This document shows positions 1 to 23,904 of a DNA stretch of 64,000 bases, one piece after another. The translations under genes and the position numbers were made by a program. Origin of the DNA: Elysia chlorotica (taxonomy: Eukaryota > Mollusca > Gastropoda > Plakobranchidae); assembly GCA_003991915.1 (NCBI GenBank), contig RQTK01001094.1, forward strand, positions 1-64,000, given 5' to 3'. Within the stretch, counting starts at the first letter, position 1, and the number at the start of each line of letters is the position of its first letter. The notes under the pieces are model-generated. The model was not told where the DNA came from. It searched no databases and saw nothing but the letters and a program-made list of their open reading frames with translations.

Positions 1-1130
1 TCAGTATTCGTTGCTTTAAACATTCTCTTTTTTATTGCTGATAAATAGGGGGCTCCCCGACACTTAAGAAAGCTTAATCGTATTTGAGGAAAAACATACA
101 CAACAACAAAACCCCAACATTTTACATACACGTTCAACACATGCACCGAAAGGCAATATGGCACAAGGCAAAGATCGATGTCACTGAATACTCACTCGTA
201 TATTTAGCGAAACTTTTTCTCTATGACATGTCTTTAGCCTTGTTCGACCTCATACTAGGGTCTGGGCCTACTTTCTCAACCAAATGTTGCCAACCTCTGA
301 TACATATCGGTCCCCACGTTAAATCTTACCGAGCTCTTCAATTGCCATCGATATACATTACAGGCTTCGCGATCGACAAGACTATTACGGATGACATAAT
401 AATGCCCCTTAGACATCTCGTTTTCTGGTCGCTCATTGGCTCCGCAAGTTTAGAATAGAGATATGATTGGATGCCGGTGCAGATTGCCTTACATTTCGTC
501 GTCGTTTTTGCCACGGGCACTACCATCGCAAGGCCTTTATTCACAATCCTTCTTGACGTGGAAGAAATGCAATCAGTCATGTATTGTCACAGTGGGCAGT
601 GTTTTAGCGCGTTAGATGGAACAGAGTGATTTTTGTAAAAAAAAATATTTTCAGTGTCTAATTTCTGTAACAGCGTTACAGTATTATTTCATGCCTCCAT
701 GTTCAACGGTTATAACAAATAACGGTGATAATAAGTGATATTGACGATTAAAGATTATTTACATTATTTTCCCGTGATTTCTTTGTGAGTGCAACATTTC
801 GAGGTTATGAATAATATTGAGATTTTAGAAAGAAAATGAAAGATGTTTAAGAACTCAGTTTTAATTCACTGGTCGGATACAGAAGCATTATTTTAGAATT
901 TATCATCATCAAATACACGAAATCACCCATTACGGTGAAGTGAGCTATAAGCATATTATAGCTAACTGTATGGTCATCCTATCTTCAAAGCTCACATAAA
1001 CTACATAGTAAAAAATTAGAATCTGTTGCTTACTCACTTTCAAAGACATCACTGAAGGCATTTGACTAAGTGCATCATACACAAACGAACTATAACCAGA
1101 CAGTGTGAAATACTAAATCTACTCAATCTA
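1..1130. other. No gene recognised upstream of GALNT exon 1
   Basis: Apart from the dispersed repeat at 395-580, I see no supported gene, RNA or promoter motif. The longest frame here (84-458) has no recognisable domain or codon bias. The GALNT promoter and any 5' UTR exon could lie here or left of the window. Confidence 0.5.
395..580. repeat. Dispersed repeat, copy 1 of 3
   Basis: The segment with 'ataatgccccttagac', 'ctggtcgctcattggctccgc' and 'cagattgc' resembles 4820-5010 and 5395-5570 in the same order, all ending near 'ggcac/ggccctgttaacgc'. The two downstream copies sit directly before the partial exon 4 duplicates. I see no coding signature; it may be an old transposon piece. Confidence 0.45.
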
Positions 1131-1198
1131 TAGTGTATAGTACAAAATATAAGCCATGTCATAAGTTTACCAGCTCTTTCGACAAGCAACACACCAAG

Positions 1199-14605
<13,407 letters not shown>

Positions 14606-14643
14606 TCCAAAGTTTTTAGAAATCACCACCAAAGCCCTTTTTA

Positions 14644-14649
14644 AATAAA
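14644..14649 (+). terminator. GALNT polyadenylation signal
   Basis: AATAAA lies 39 nt after the stop codon, followed by a T/G-rich stretch. The implied 3' UTR is very short. Confidence 0.55.
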
Positions 14650-14939
14650 AGTTGAAAAAAAACTTGTCTATATACATCAATAATGCTCATTTCCTGTATT
14701 ACGGTTATTTTTTCTTCTTTATTGCTTAATATAGAAACCCGTCAAAAATTTACACAAAACCGGTGAAAACAACTTGCCCAGGTCTTTATTTTTCTACGCA
14801 TTATTTTTTCCAGTAGGATATTGTTGTGCAGAACGACAAAATAAAAACAAAAACAAAAAACAGACAGAAAGGTGGTCATACATAGAATGAAACAAAACAT
14901 GTACTTAAGTTTAAAAACTTGCAATAAAACATATGATGA

Positions 14940-15105
<166 letters not shown>

Positions 15106-15639
15106 GAGGTGAGGAGAATGAAGAGGATATTGATGATAATGTTGAGCAGCTCAGCAGACAGATTTGTCCCATCCTACGTTTGGTCACCGCTTCTGTTAAC
15201 AACCCCCCCCCCCCCCCTAATTTGAGTTGCTTATGCCTGGTACACCTCTATCTTGATCAGTCAAAATTATGCAAGTCCCTCCTAGGACTCTTTGTGGATG
15301 TCGATAGCTTTCATGTTTTTCTTTCCAGTTGCAAGCTCCCCGTAGGGTATGTCTGTTGTTATTAGGTTATTCTCATAGCATGTACAAACCGGCACAATGG
15401 ACTTGTTGGAGAAGGGTGTAAATCCTGGGAAGATGAGCGCGGACCAGTGTGAGTGTAGCAACTTCTCTCTTCTCTCCATGTACTTAATTAACTGTTTATT
15501 ACTAAAATTAATGCAAAATAGCAGATGGGCAGTGGTGCAAAAGATTTAGAAGTCTAAGCTTTAGTTAAGATAAAATCTGGTGATCGATTCTTGAACAGGA
15601 ACCGTACAAAAGTAGTTGGTACAGAAGTTCAGAGCATTG

Positions 15640-15862
15640 GTTTCCCAGTCGGGAGCTCCTCGGTTCGAAACCTACGGTCCGGCAAATTTATATATCAGAT
15701 TTCGCCCCCTACCGGTTGCGTAGGTCGCAGTATAATGTGATCGGCCGAGACAGCATCGTCTATGTTCGGCAGCACGTACAACTGTCAGATATTGGTTTAT
15801 GAATTCGTCAACGATTTAGCATAGACACTGACGTTGGGCATGGATATAAACAAACAAACAAA
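15640..15862 (+). mobile_element. SINE copy with tRNA-like head, plus orientation
   Basis: The head has 'agctcctcggttcgaaacc' (B-box). The body follows ('ccctaccggttgcgtaggtcg', 'gtgatcggccgagac', 'gcagcacgtacaactgtcaga', 'gacactgacgttgggcat') with an (AAAC)n tail at 15848-15865. Orientation and order agree with the reverse complement of the 52166-52431 copy. Confidence 0.85.
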
Positions 15863-16262
15863 CAAAACGCCTATTTGAATCAATATATTTAAAAAACCTA
15901 TTATAAAATCAAAACAAAATAGTGAACGAGTTGAAAAAATACTATTGCTCTTCATTCGCGTGAGCACCTGGCAATAACGCCAACTGGTGACTGTGAGACA
16001 AACAAACAGTGGATCGCAGGTTCTCCAGATACCTGTTGTCGGAGATAAAAATTAATACACTTTATATATTCTTGCCATGTGTATTATATTGTCTAAGACT
16101 ATGAATTATTATTGGGCTACTGATAAAATAATGGTTATGTTGGTGATTATGTGGATAATTTGGATAATGATGGTGGTCGTAATTATGATGATTATGAAGA
16201 GATAAAGATGGTCTTGATGCTGATGTTGATGCTGCTGATGTTAATGCTGATGATGGTGATGG

Positions 16263-16271
16263 TGATGATGC

Positions 16272-16358
<87 letters not shown>
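16263..16358 (+). repeat. (GAT)n microsatellite
   Basis: About 32 pure units followed by imperfect GGT/GAT. Confidence 0.97.
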
Positions 16359-16703
16359 GTGGTGGTGATGATGATGGTGATGATCATGATGATAATCAGA
16401 AAGGGGATGACGAGGATGAGGTAAATGGTTTTAAGTTAGTACATGTATAAAAGAAGGATGCATATACACATATTCGTTCAACAATAATGCTGGCGGTGGT
16501 GATACTGATGATGATAACAAGAATAAACGATGTTGGAAATATAAAATGGTAAAATAATGCTACAACATTACTGATAGAGCAAAATCTAGACAAACATTCG
16601 AAACAAAGAGAAAAAAAACCTTTTCAATAATATGTAGAGATTGGAGTAAATTGAAAACTATAATTTTGAATACTGAATATGGTTGCGAGTCATGTGGTAA
16701 ATA

Positions 16704-17971
16704 TCACGTGTCTCTACGGTAATGTTGATCTGGTCTATCACGCAAGAAAATCAACTTTTTCATTTTCCTATGAGCCTTTTCTTTGTGCGAGTTTTTCTCA
16801 GGGACGCTGAAGTGTCGACTGTTAGGTTGGTTTGATTCCTCTTCCACACTCCAGGGCACTGTCGGATAGATGCTAGTCATTAGCAGTCTGTCTATATCCA
16901 AATCAGGCTGAATTTTGTGTGTCCGCTTTTGTTTGTGTTTACGTGGAGAAATGTAATTATTGTTTAAAGAAGATCCTTCGATTTTGATGGGTTCTTTTTC
17001 CCGTGGAGACGGTGTCGTTTTTCTGTTATCCAGATCTGGGGTCCGTCTTTCAGGTTCTTCCCTGACTTCTTTGATTGCCTGGAGGGACCTGCTACTTGGA
17101 TGTTGGACTTTGCTCCTTGTAAAGTCACAGTTTTGGCACCCAGGCTGCACGGATGAGTCCGCATCCTCAGGGATATCGAGTAGACTTGGTTTCCGCAAAG
17201 ACATACGCTTGGCCCTCTTCGGTCTGACGTTCAGCGCGTTCTGGCTGGCGAAGTCAGACACAGCCTGTTGTAAGAAAATACGCAAAGGAGTCAATTTCTC
17301 CATCTCAGCGCGGACACTACTGGTTTGTTTGGCTTCTATTTGTTCCTTTTTAACAATCAAGTCCGTATTCAAGTTAACGTTGATTTCTATATACCTGTCC
17401 TTTTTTGTTTTATTCACATTTCCTGTTAGGTCTTGTCCACGCTGCAAGGAAATACTTTTTTCTTGGTGATTCCCATTCTTTGCTTCAATATCTTGTACAA
17501 ATTTAACAGCATCTGGTACGTTAGCAAGCTTAACGTTACTAGTGGGATGCCTGGTATTTTTCTTGCCTTTTATATGCCGGTTTATATCCACCAGCTCGTA
17601 AAGATCAGCAGCGTTTACGAAGCTGATCCTGACCTCCCCTTCGCCCTGAGTCGTTTGAACGTCCTCGTCGGAACCTGAGGTAGGGATCACGATGGGTTGT
17701 GCGGGCTTGGTGAAAGCTTCTCGGTGGTGCCTCATTCTCAGATGGGCGTTGGCCTCCTTGTTTCGCTGTAACTCTCGCTCGTCAAAGGAATACGGCCGTC
17801 GCCGAGTTTTAACGATGTCTATGTTGTGTTGTAGTTCCTTCTCGTCGAAGGAAGATGGTCTTGGGCGGCGTGGCTTATTCACGATGGGTCCCAACTGAGG
17901 GAGCCTGTCGTATTCTCCTCGATCTCTCGTCTTAGGCTGGTAGTAGTCGGGTCTTTGCGTCGTTCGACGAT
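16704..17971 (-). CDS. Last exon of an unrecognised protein
   Basis: The acceptor tattcccctgcag precedes 17971, and the frame runs open for 422 codons to TGA at 16704-16706. The product is hydrophilic, basic and probably largely disordered. It has an internal duplication near its start (RPSSFDEKELQHNID and RPYSFDERELQRNKE, 27 residues apart), a more ordered-looking stretch with EVRISFVNAADLYELVDINR, then Lys/Arg- and Ser-rich sequence ending RRDT. No signal peptide, membrane segment or known domain is visible to me. Its phase (2 nt) joins exactly to the exon at 19970-20148. An inverted copy of its first 711 nt lies at 23185. Confidence 0.75.
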
Positions 17972-18275
17972 CTGCAGGGGAATACAATTATCATCAATTT
18001 AGGCATTGCCGTAAACGCAAACGTCGGAATGTGGTTGTTGGAGTTAATCATAGTGTGTTAACAAGCATTAAATGCATTTTAAGAGGTCAAAAACTGACAA
18101 CTCTATCATTTCTAGAACCAGAGATATTCAAATTATTTTGGCAATATATATAGTGTTTTGTAATGTTTAAAGGCCTCTAGCTAAAAACCTATATTGGCGA
18201 CTTGCGCCTGCTTCACACTAGTTGCCTCCCATATAATATTCCTGACGCTACTTCCTTTTTTTGTTTAAGTTGACT

Positions 18276-18900
18276 TAACAAATACATCATGATTATAATA
18301 GGCCTAGATGGGATTTTCTAATGGGCATCCCTCTTTACTCGAATAATGATAGAAACCTGACTTACAAACTTAGAAACAGCTTAAAGCAAAGGATATTCAA
18401 GATGTTTCCTTGGTGACTAAAATACACTTTGCTATTTCTATATGTTACTTTTACTCTTACTGCAAATTTTCGTCTACTTCAATGGACTTGCCGGTTACTT
18501 CTGGATGCCAATGTATATTTGCGACGTTCGACGATCTGCAGGGGAATACAAGTATAACCAATTCAGGCAATGTTGTAAATAACGCAAAAATTAATTAAAA
18601 GGGAAATAATTATAGTAGTGCTCACGGTATCTCCCTATTGATTACTTGAATTAACAAATACATCATGATTATAATAGGCCTATGTGGGGTTTTTACATGG
18701 ACACTTACTTGTCCCTCTTTAAGAGAATGATGAGTGAAACCTGACTTACTAATTTAGATACAGTTTTATGTAAAGAATACTCAAGGTGTTTCCTTGATGA
18801 CTAAAATACACTTTGCTATTTATGTTACTTTTACTCTTACTGCAAATTTCCGTCTACTTCAATGGACTTGCCGGTTACTTCTGGATGCCAATGTATTTGC
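18276..18900. repeat. Tandem duplication, unit about 373 bp, with a decoy splice acceptor
   Basis: 'ttaacaaatacatcatgattataataggcct' at 18278 and 18653, 'gtgactaaaatacactttgctatt', 'cttactgcaaatttt/ccgtctacttcaatggact' and 'ggatgccaatgtat' occur in both units in the same order. Between them (18526-18550) lies a copy of the exon start plus acceptor (complement of tattcccctgcag|atcgtcgaacg). A second acceptor therefore sits 565 bp from the real one, in the intron of the unrecognised gene. Confidence 0.88.
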
Positions 18901-19428
18901 CCATTAAACTACGTGTCAAACATTAGATTTGAAAGTTTAACAAAATAATCATATTCATTTTGTGAACCTTAACATACTTTTATCAATTAATCAAAACGCC
19001 CATGTTTATGTCAGAATAAAGAAAAGCGGCAATTATAATTTGAAGCAAAGCATCTAAATGCCCTTTGTTCGTAAAAATATCGACATTGCCTTTCACGTGT
19101 TATAAACTTTTAGATAAATGGTGATATTCGGTTGGTATCTAGTGTAACGCCTACCGGCATACATACAATGTGGCATTATTACACTCTACATATGTAGTAA
19201 AGCTTCTCATCTTTGAGCCCCCAAGGAGGCTTAGTAAAATTAATGTATCAGTCACAAACCTCCTTTTTTGGGGGGAGAGCAGTGGTCTTCTGATATAAGC
19301 AATAAATATTATTCTATTTTAGTGTCAAGTCAATTCGGTGACAACGCATCTACAAGCCGAGAGTCTTAATTCCACAAAAACTACCCATTTCCCCATCCTT
19401 TTTCATTTCCATACAGTTCTAACCACTG

Positions 19429-19616
19429 ATGAGCACTAAAAAATATATCCATAATTCACATAATCTCAACACCTTCCATCGCAAACATCTAAGAACAGTT
19501 CTTAACAGTAAATATCCTACCATTAAAAAAATAAGGCGCTTTACAAAAAGACAGGCACAACGCCAATTCGTTTCACTATCCTGGAAGCAAGATGCAGACT
19601 CTTTGGTCATATTTTA
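19429..19616 (+). mobile_element. Non-LTR retrotransposon fragment (end of RT ORF)
   Basis: Frames on the plus strand read LNTFHRKHLRTVLN, KALYKK (frame-shifted) and SLSWKQDADSLV, in the order of the C-terminal 'FHRK-LR-L..KYP..I.N..LY' region common to LINE ORF2 proteins. Several frameshifts; a dead relic. Confidence 0.5.
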
Positions 19617-19775
19617 ATGTAAGACATCGGCCACATAAGTTATACACAATAAAGGGAATCATGCACGTCTACGCACAGAAACACAGAACATATGAGAGTG
19701 GAAACACGTTGCTGGAACAAGTAACAATTCACCCCAACCAGAGATTGAGTTGCGTTGGTTGCTAGAGATCCAACG

Positions 19776-19922
19776 TCAGCACTACATAGGCTATATAAAT
19801 ATGATGAACGGGCCGAGTAATAAACGCTTCGCATAGGCCTCAAGACTAACGCCAATTGACAATTTTTATGTGTTGCCAAACACGATACAGCACGGGGAGG
19901 CCTGGACTCCTTAAGTTAAGTC
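19776..19922 (-). mobile_element. SINE copy, minus orientation
   Basis: 'cactacataggctatat', 'cctcaagactaacgccaattgacaattttta', 'gtgttgccaaacacgatacag' and 'ggcctggactcc' match the SINE body order; the head is missing. Confidence 0.75.
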
Positions 19923-19969
19923 AGTAAAAAAAGAGTAAATTAACTTTCAGCCGTTCCATGCCATCTTAC

Positions 19970-20148
19970 CCAAGAAGGCACCATTACGAGTAGACCATCC
20001 TCGCTCAGGCACAGTGTGCCCGGAGGAACCCAACCGTTCCAGAGCCTCCAGTCCATCGCCCAAGCAGACCCGCGCTGTGCTGATCTCCCGCATCCGCTCT
20101 GAGTAATGCAGCATGGAGGAATCAACATCTTTCCTCTTGGATAGCGAC
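19970..20148 (-). CDS. Penultimate exon of the unrecognised protein
   Basis: 179 nt between acceptor tatttcttacag and donor TTCTTGG|gtaaga. It reads SLSKRKDVDSSMLHYSERMR, then GDGLEALERLGSSGHT and PERGWSTRNGAF. The final G plus AT of the next exon make one Asp codon, so the two exons join in frame. It may be a short helical module. Upstream exons are not seen and may lie in the N gap at 20552-21545. Confidence 0.7.
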
Positions 20149-20489
20149 CTGTAAGAAATATAAATTGTCACAAAAATGTACTAGCATGTAATATAATTAA
20201 CATTTATATAACATAATTATGACTAATAAAACTTTTTTCGTAATACTGTATTAGCACATACTATCATTAACAATAATTATATAACATATGACTAGTATCA
20301 CTTTGTTCTAAGACAAAGATCTAATGTATGATTGCCAAAGATAAGTATTAAATAATTCAATAAAATCCCCTAGGTTTACTGCTGTCTTCAACTGCGAGCA
20401 TTTAAACTAAAGCATCCATTATTATGACTAGACAGCAGAAATGAAATTATTTTAAACAACGGTGGGCAATATTAAAATAATTTTAAAAA

Positions 20490-20528
<39 letters not shown>

Positions 20529-20551
20529 AATAATAATAATAATAATAATAG
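20490..20551 (+). repeat. (GAT)n then (TAA)n microsatellite bordering the assembly gap
   Basis: ATG/GAT units from 20490, then TAA units up to the first N at 20552. Confidence 0.9.
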
Positions 20552-21545
20552 NNNNNNNNNNNNNNNNNNNNNNNNNNNNNNNNNNNNNNNNNNNNNNNNN
20601 NNNNNNNNNNNNNNNNNNNNNNNNNNNNNNNNNNNNNNNNNNNNNNNNNNNNNNNNNNNNNNNNNNNNNNNNNNNNNNNNNNNNNNNNNNNNNNNNNNNN
20701 NNNNNNNNNNNNNNNNNNNNNNNNNNNNNNNNNNNNNNNNNNNNNNNNNNNNNNNNNNNNNNNNNNNNNNNNNNNNNNNNNNNNNNNNNNNNNNNNNNNN
20801 NNNNNNNNNNNNNNNNNNNNNNNNNNNNNNNNNNNNNNNNNNNNNNNNNNNNNNNNNNNNNNNNNNNNNNNNNNNNNNNNNNNNNNNNNNNNNNNNNNNN
20901 NNNNNNNNNNNNNNNNNNNNNNNNNNNNNNNNNNNNNNNNNNNNNNNNNNNNNNNNNNNNNNNNNNNNNNNNNNNNNNNNNNNNNNNNNNNNNNNNNNNN
21001 NNNNNNNNNNNNNNNNNNNNNNNNNNNNNNNNNNNNNNNNNNNNNNNNNNNNNNNNNNNNNNNNNNNNNNNNNNNNNNNNNNNNNNNNNNNNNNNNNNNN
21101 NNNNNNNNNNNNNNNNNNNNNNNNNNNNNNNNNNNNNNNNNNNNNNNNNNNNNNNNNNNNNNNNNNNNNNNNNNNNNNNNNNNNNNNNNNNNNNNNNNNN
21201 NNNNNNNNNNNNNNNNNNNNNNNNNNNNNNNNNNNNNNNNNNNNNNNNNNNNNNNNNNNNNNNNNNNNNNNNNNNNNNNNNNNNNNNNNNNNNNNNNNNN
21301 NNNNNNNNNNNNNNNNNNNNNNNNNNNNNNNNNNNNNNNNNNNNNNNNNNNNNNNNNNNNNNNNNNNNNNNNNNNNNNNNNNNNNNNNNNNNNNNNNNNN
21401 NNNNNNNNNNNNNNNNNNNNNNNNNNNNNNNNNNNNNNNNNNNNNNNNNNNNNNNNNNNNNNNNNNNNNNNNNNNNNNNNNNNNNNNNNNNNNNNNNNNN
21501 NNNNNNNNNNNNNNNNNNNNNNNNNNNNNNNNNNNNNNNNNNNNN
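20552..21545. other. Assembly gap (run of N)
   Basis: 994 N. Nothing can be said about its content; upstream exons of the minus-strand gene and the start of the LINE at 21546 may lie here. Confidence 1.
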
Positions 21546-22100
21546 AGGATTCTCACTGCAAGATTTAACTCGAAGGACAGAAGAGTCACTATCATACAGA
21601 GTTATATACTCCCACAAATGTAGCAGAGATCGAGGAGAAAGTAAGGTTCTATGAACATGTCCACACGGTGATAGACAAAGTCTCGAGGAGAGACATGAGA
21701 ACCGTGTTGGGAGACATGAACGCTAAAGTAGGCACCGACAACACAAACATGGAGCACATCATGGGAATCCACAGCACCGGAAATCAGAACGAGAATGAGT
21801 TTTGCTTCTTCAATGACTTAGATGTCGGAGGTACTCTGTTCCCGCAAAAGACCAGTCATAAAACAAAATGGATTTCCCCTGACGGCAAGACTGAAAATCA
21901 AATAGACCACATCACAATTGGCAGAAAGTGGAGACGAAGCTTTCACGACGTTAGGGTGAAATGTGGCGCGGACGCAGCATCAGATCACCATCTGGTTCTT
22001 GCAGTATTTTAGACCAAGCTCAAGGTTTTCAACGACAAGGCTGGACAACCAGCTCACAAGTCCAATGTACACTGTCTTAGAGAGGAACAAAAAACAGAAC
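21546..22100 (+). mobile_element. Non-LTR retrotransposon, endonuclease (EEP) domain fragment
   Basis: Reads RILTARFNSKDRRVTIIQ, then after a shift YTPTN, RTVLGDMNAKVG (the GDMN/GDFN motif), ENQIDHITIGRKW (IDHI motif) and SDHHLVL (catalytic SDHH). These are the conserved blocks of the apurinic-like endonuclease of LINE elements, often annotated as 'craniofacial development protein 2-like'. There is a frameshift near 21600 and a TAG at 22010; the fragment ends in (TAA)n at 22103. Non-functional. Confidence 0.85.

Positions 22101-22102
<2 letters not shown>

Positions 22103-22173
<71 letters not shown>
22103..22173 (+). repeat. (TAA)n microsatellite
   Basis: About 23 pure units at the end of the LINE endonuclease fragment; possibly grown from its tail. 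Confidence 0.95.
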
Positions 22174-22174
<1 letters not shown>

Positions 22175-22312
22175 TTAAAAAGTAAACCTACCTCCTATAA
22201 ATAATGAAATCAAAAAATCAAAGCAAGTCTACCATTGTGATTGATTTGTTATTGTGATCACTATCATCACGAATTAGTTTATTTAAATTATAACAATAAG
22301 CACTGTTCTGAA

Positions 22313-22314
<2 letters not shown>

Positions 22315-22360
<46 letters not shown>

Positions 22361-22361
22361 A
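22315..22361 (+). repeat. (CAA)n microsatellite
   Basis: About 15 pure units. Confidence 0.95.
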
Positions 22362-23003
22362 AGCAAAAACAACAGCATGTTACCTGTATTTTGAATCCGA
22401 TGATCCTTTTTTAAACCTTAGTGGTATTATTGGTTTTAATATTATTAAACCTAATCACTATCCTGTGTTGATATTCTAATTGTTCCAAAAACCGTTCTCC
22501 TAATTTTGAGAATTTTGTAACCAGCTTGAACGTTTTAAAGCTAAAAACGACACCAAACATCAAAGTAAAACTTAAAAGCAATCGCAATTGTTACATGGGC
22601 CCGCAAAGGTTTATGTACATACTGACCTTTTCGAGCAACGATACGCTAACTGGTTTCAAATCGATAGATGAAAAAAAGAAAACCCATTCCTACATAGTGG
22701 AATCGTTGTTACGTGCTCAGTTAAGAAAATGGCAAGTTCGATCGAAATTTAAATAAGGACTTTGACATCTTTGGGAATGGAAACAGAACAAATGAAAATC
22801 AATTAGACTATTTTTTCCATTTCTTGTGATTCTTTTTCCTCCGTGACAATATACACGCCTGCGTCACGTTCAATATCCTTTGAGGACGTATTAATTTGTT
22901 TATACTCTTTTTCATATATCAGACATTGTTAGCAGTCAACGTAGTGTAATGTTTATAATACTAGTAATAACGAAAAAATGAAAACATTAAATCTAGTTTG
23001 ATA

Positions 23004-23017
23004 AGTAGTAGTAGTAG

Positions 23018-23056
<39 letters not shown>
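23004..23056. repeat. (TAG)n/(CTA)n perfect palindrome
   Basis: A run of GTA units switches to TAC units at about 23018, so the tract is self-complementary and can fold into a hairpin. It lies at the edge of the inverted duplicate that begins near 23057. Confidence 0.85.
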
Positions 23057-23900
23057 ATCTAGGCCTATTATAATCAAGATGTATTTGTTAAATCAAGTAA
23101 TCAATAGGGGGGTACCGTGAGCAATATTATATTTCCCTTTTAATTATTCTTTGCCTGAATTGATTATGCTTGTATTCCCCTGCAGATCGTCGAACGACGC
23201 AAAGACCCGACTACTACCAGCCTAAGACGAGAGATCGAGGAGAATACGACAGGCTCCCTCAGTTGGGACCCATCGTGAATAAGCCACGCCGCCCAAGACC
23301 ATCTTCCTTCGACGAGAAGGAACTACAACACAACATAGACATCGTTAAAACTCGGCGACGGCCGTATTCTTTTGACGAGCGTGAGCTACAGCGAAACAAG
23401 GAAGCCAACGCCCACCTGAGAATGAGGCACCAACGAGAGGCTTTCACCAAGCCCGCACATCCCATCGTGATCCCTACCTCAGGTTCCGACGAGGACGTTC
23501 AAACGACTCAGGGCGAAGGGGAGGTCCGAATCAGCTTCGTAAACGCCGCTGATCTTTACGAGCTGGTGGATATAAACCGGCATATAAAAGGCAAGAAAAA
23601 TGCCAGGCATCCCACTAGTAACGTTAAGCTCGCTAACGTACCAGATGCTGTTAAATTTGTACAAGATATTGAAGCAAAGAATGGAAACCACCGAGAAAAA
23701 AGTATTTCCTTGCAGCGGGGACAAGACCCAACAGGAAATGTGAATAAAACTAAAAAGGACAGGTATATAGAAATCAACGTTAACTTGAATACGGACTTGA
23801 TTGTTAAAAAGGAACAAATAGAAGCCAAACAAACCAGTAGTGTCCGCGCCGAGATGGAGAAATTGACTCCTTTGCGTATTTTCTTACAACAGGCTGTGTC
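23057..23900 (+). pseudogene. Inverted, truncated copy of the 16704-17971 exon with its upstream intron
   Basis: From 23057 it matches the complement of the intron segment at 18526-18685, then acceptor tattcccctgcag, then from 23185 the exon in opposite orientation to the gene. About 237 codons stay open with only about five amino-acid differences from the parent (for example HH to HQ, QP to HP, NT to NA, HQ to HR, QDL to QDP). It stops abruptly after FLQQAVS at 'gtgtcctagtag', where a TAG/CAG repeat begins. No downstream exon or polyA. It could be a recent duplication or a misassembled haplotype. Confidence 0.8.
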
Positions 23901-23904
23901 CTAG

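Noticed and set aside
84-458. 124-codon plus-strand open frame at the left edge
   Set aside because: No recognisable domain, overlaps the dispersed repeat, no splice context.
16960-17898. Plus-strand frames of 60-170 codons opposite the unrecognised exon
   Set aside because: Antisense shadows of the minus-strand coding exon, which has consistent splice phases and a near-identical open copy elsewhere.
20472-21654. Open frames of more than 350 codons over the N run
   Set aside because: They consist of undetermined bases.
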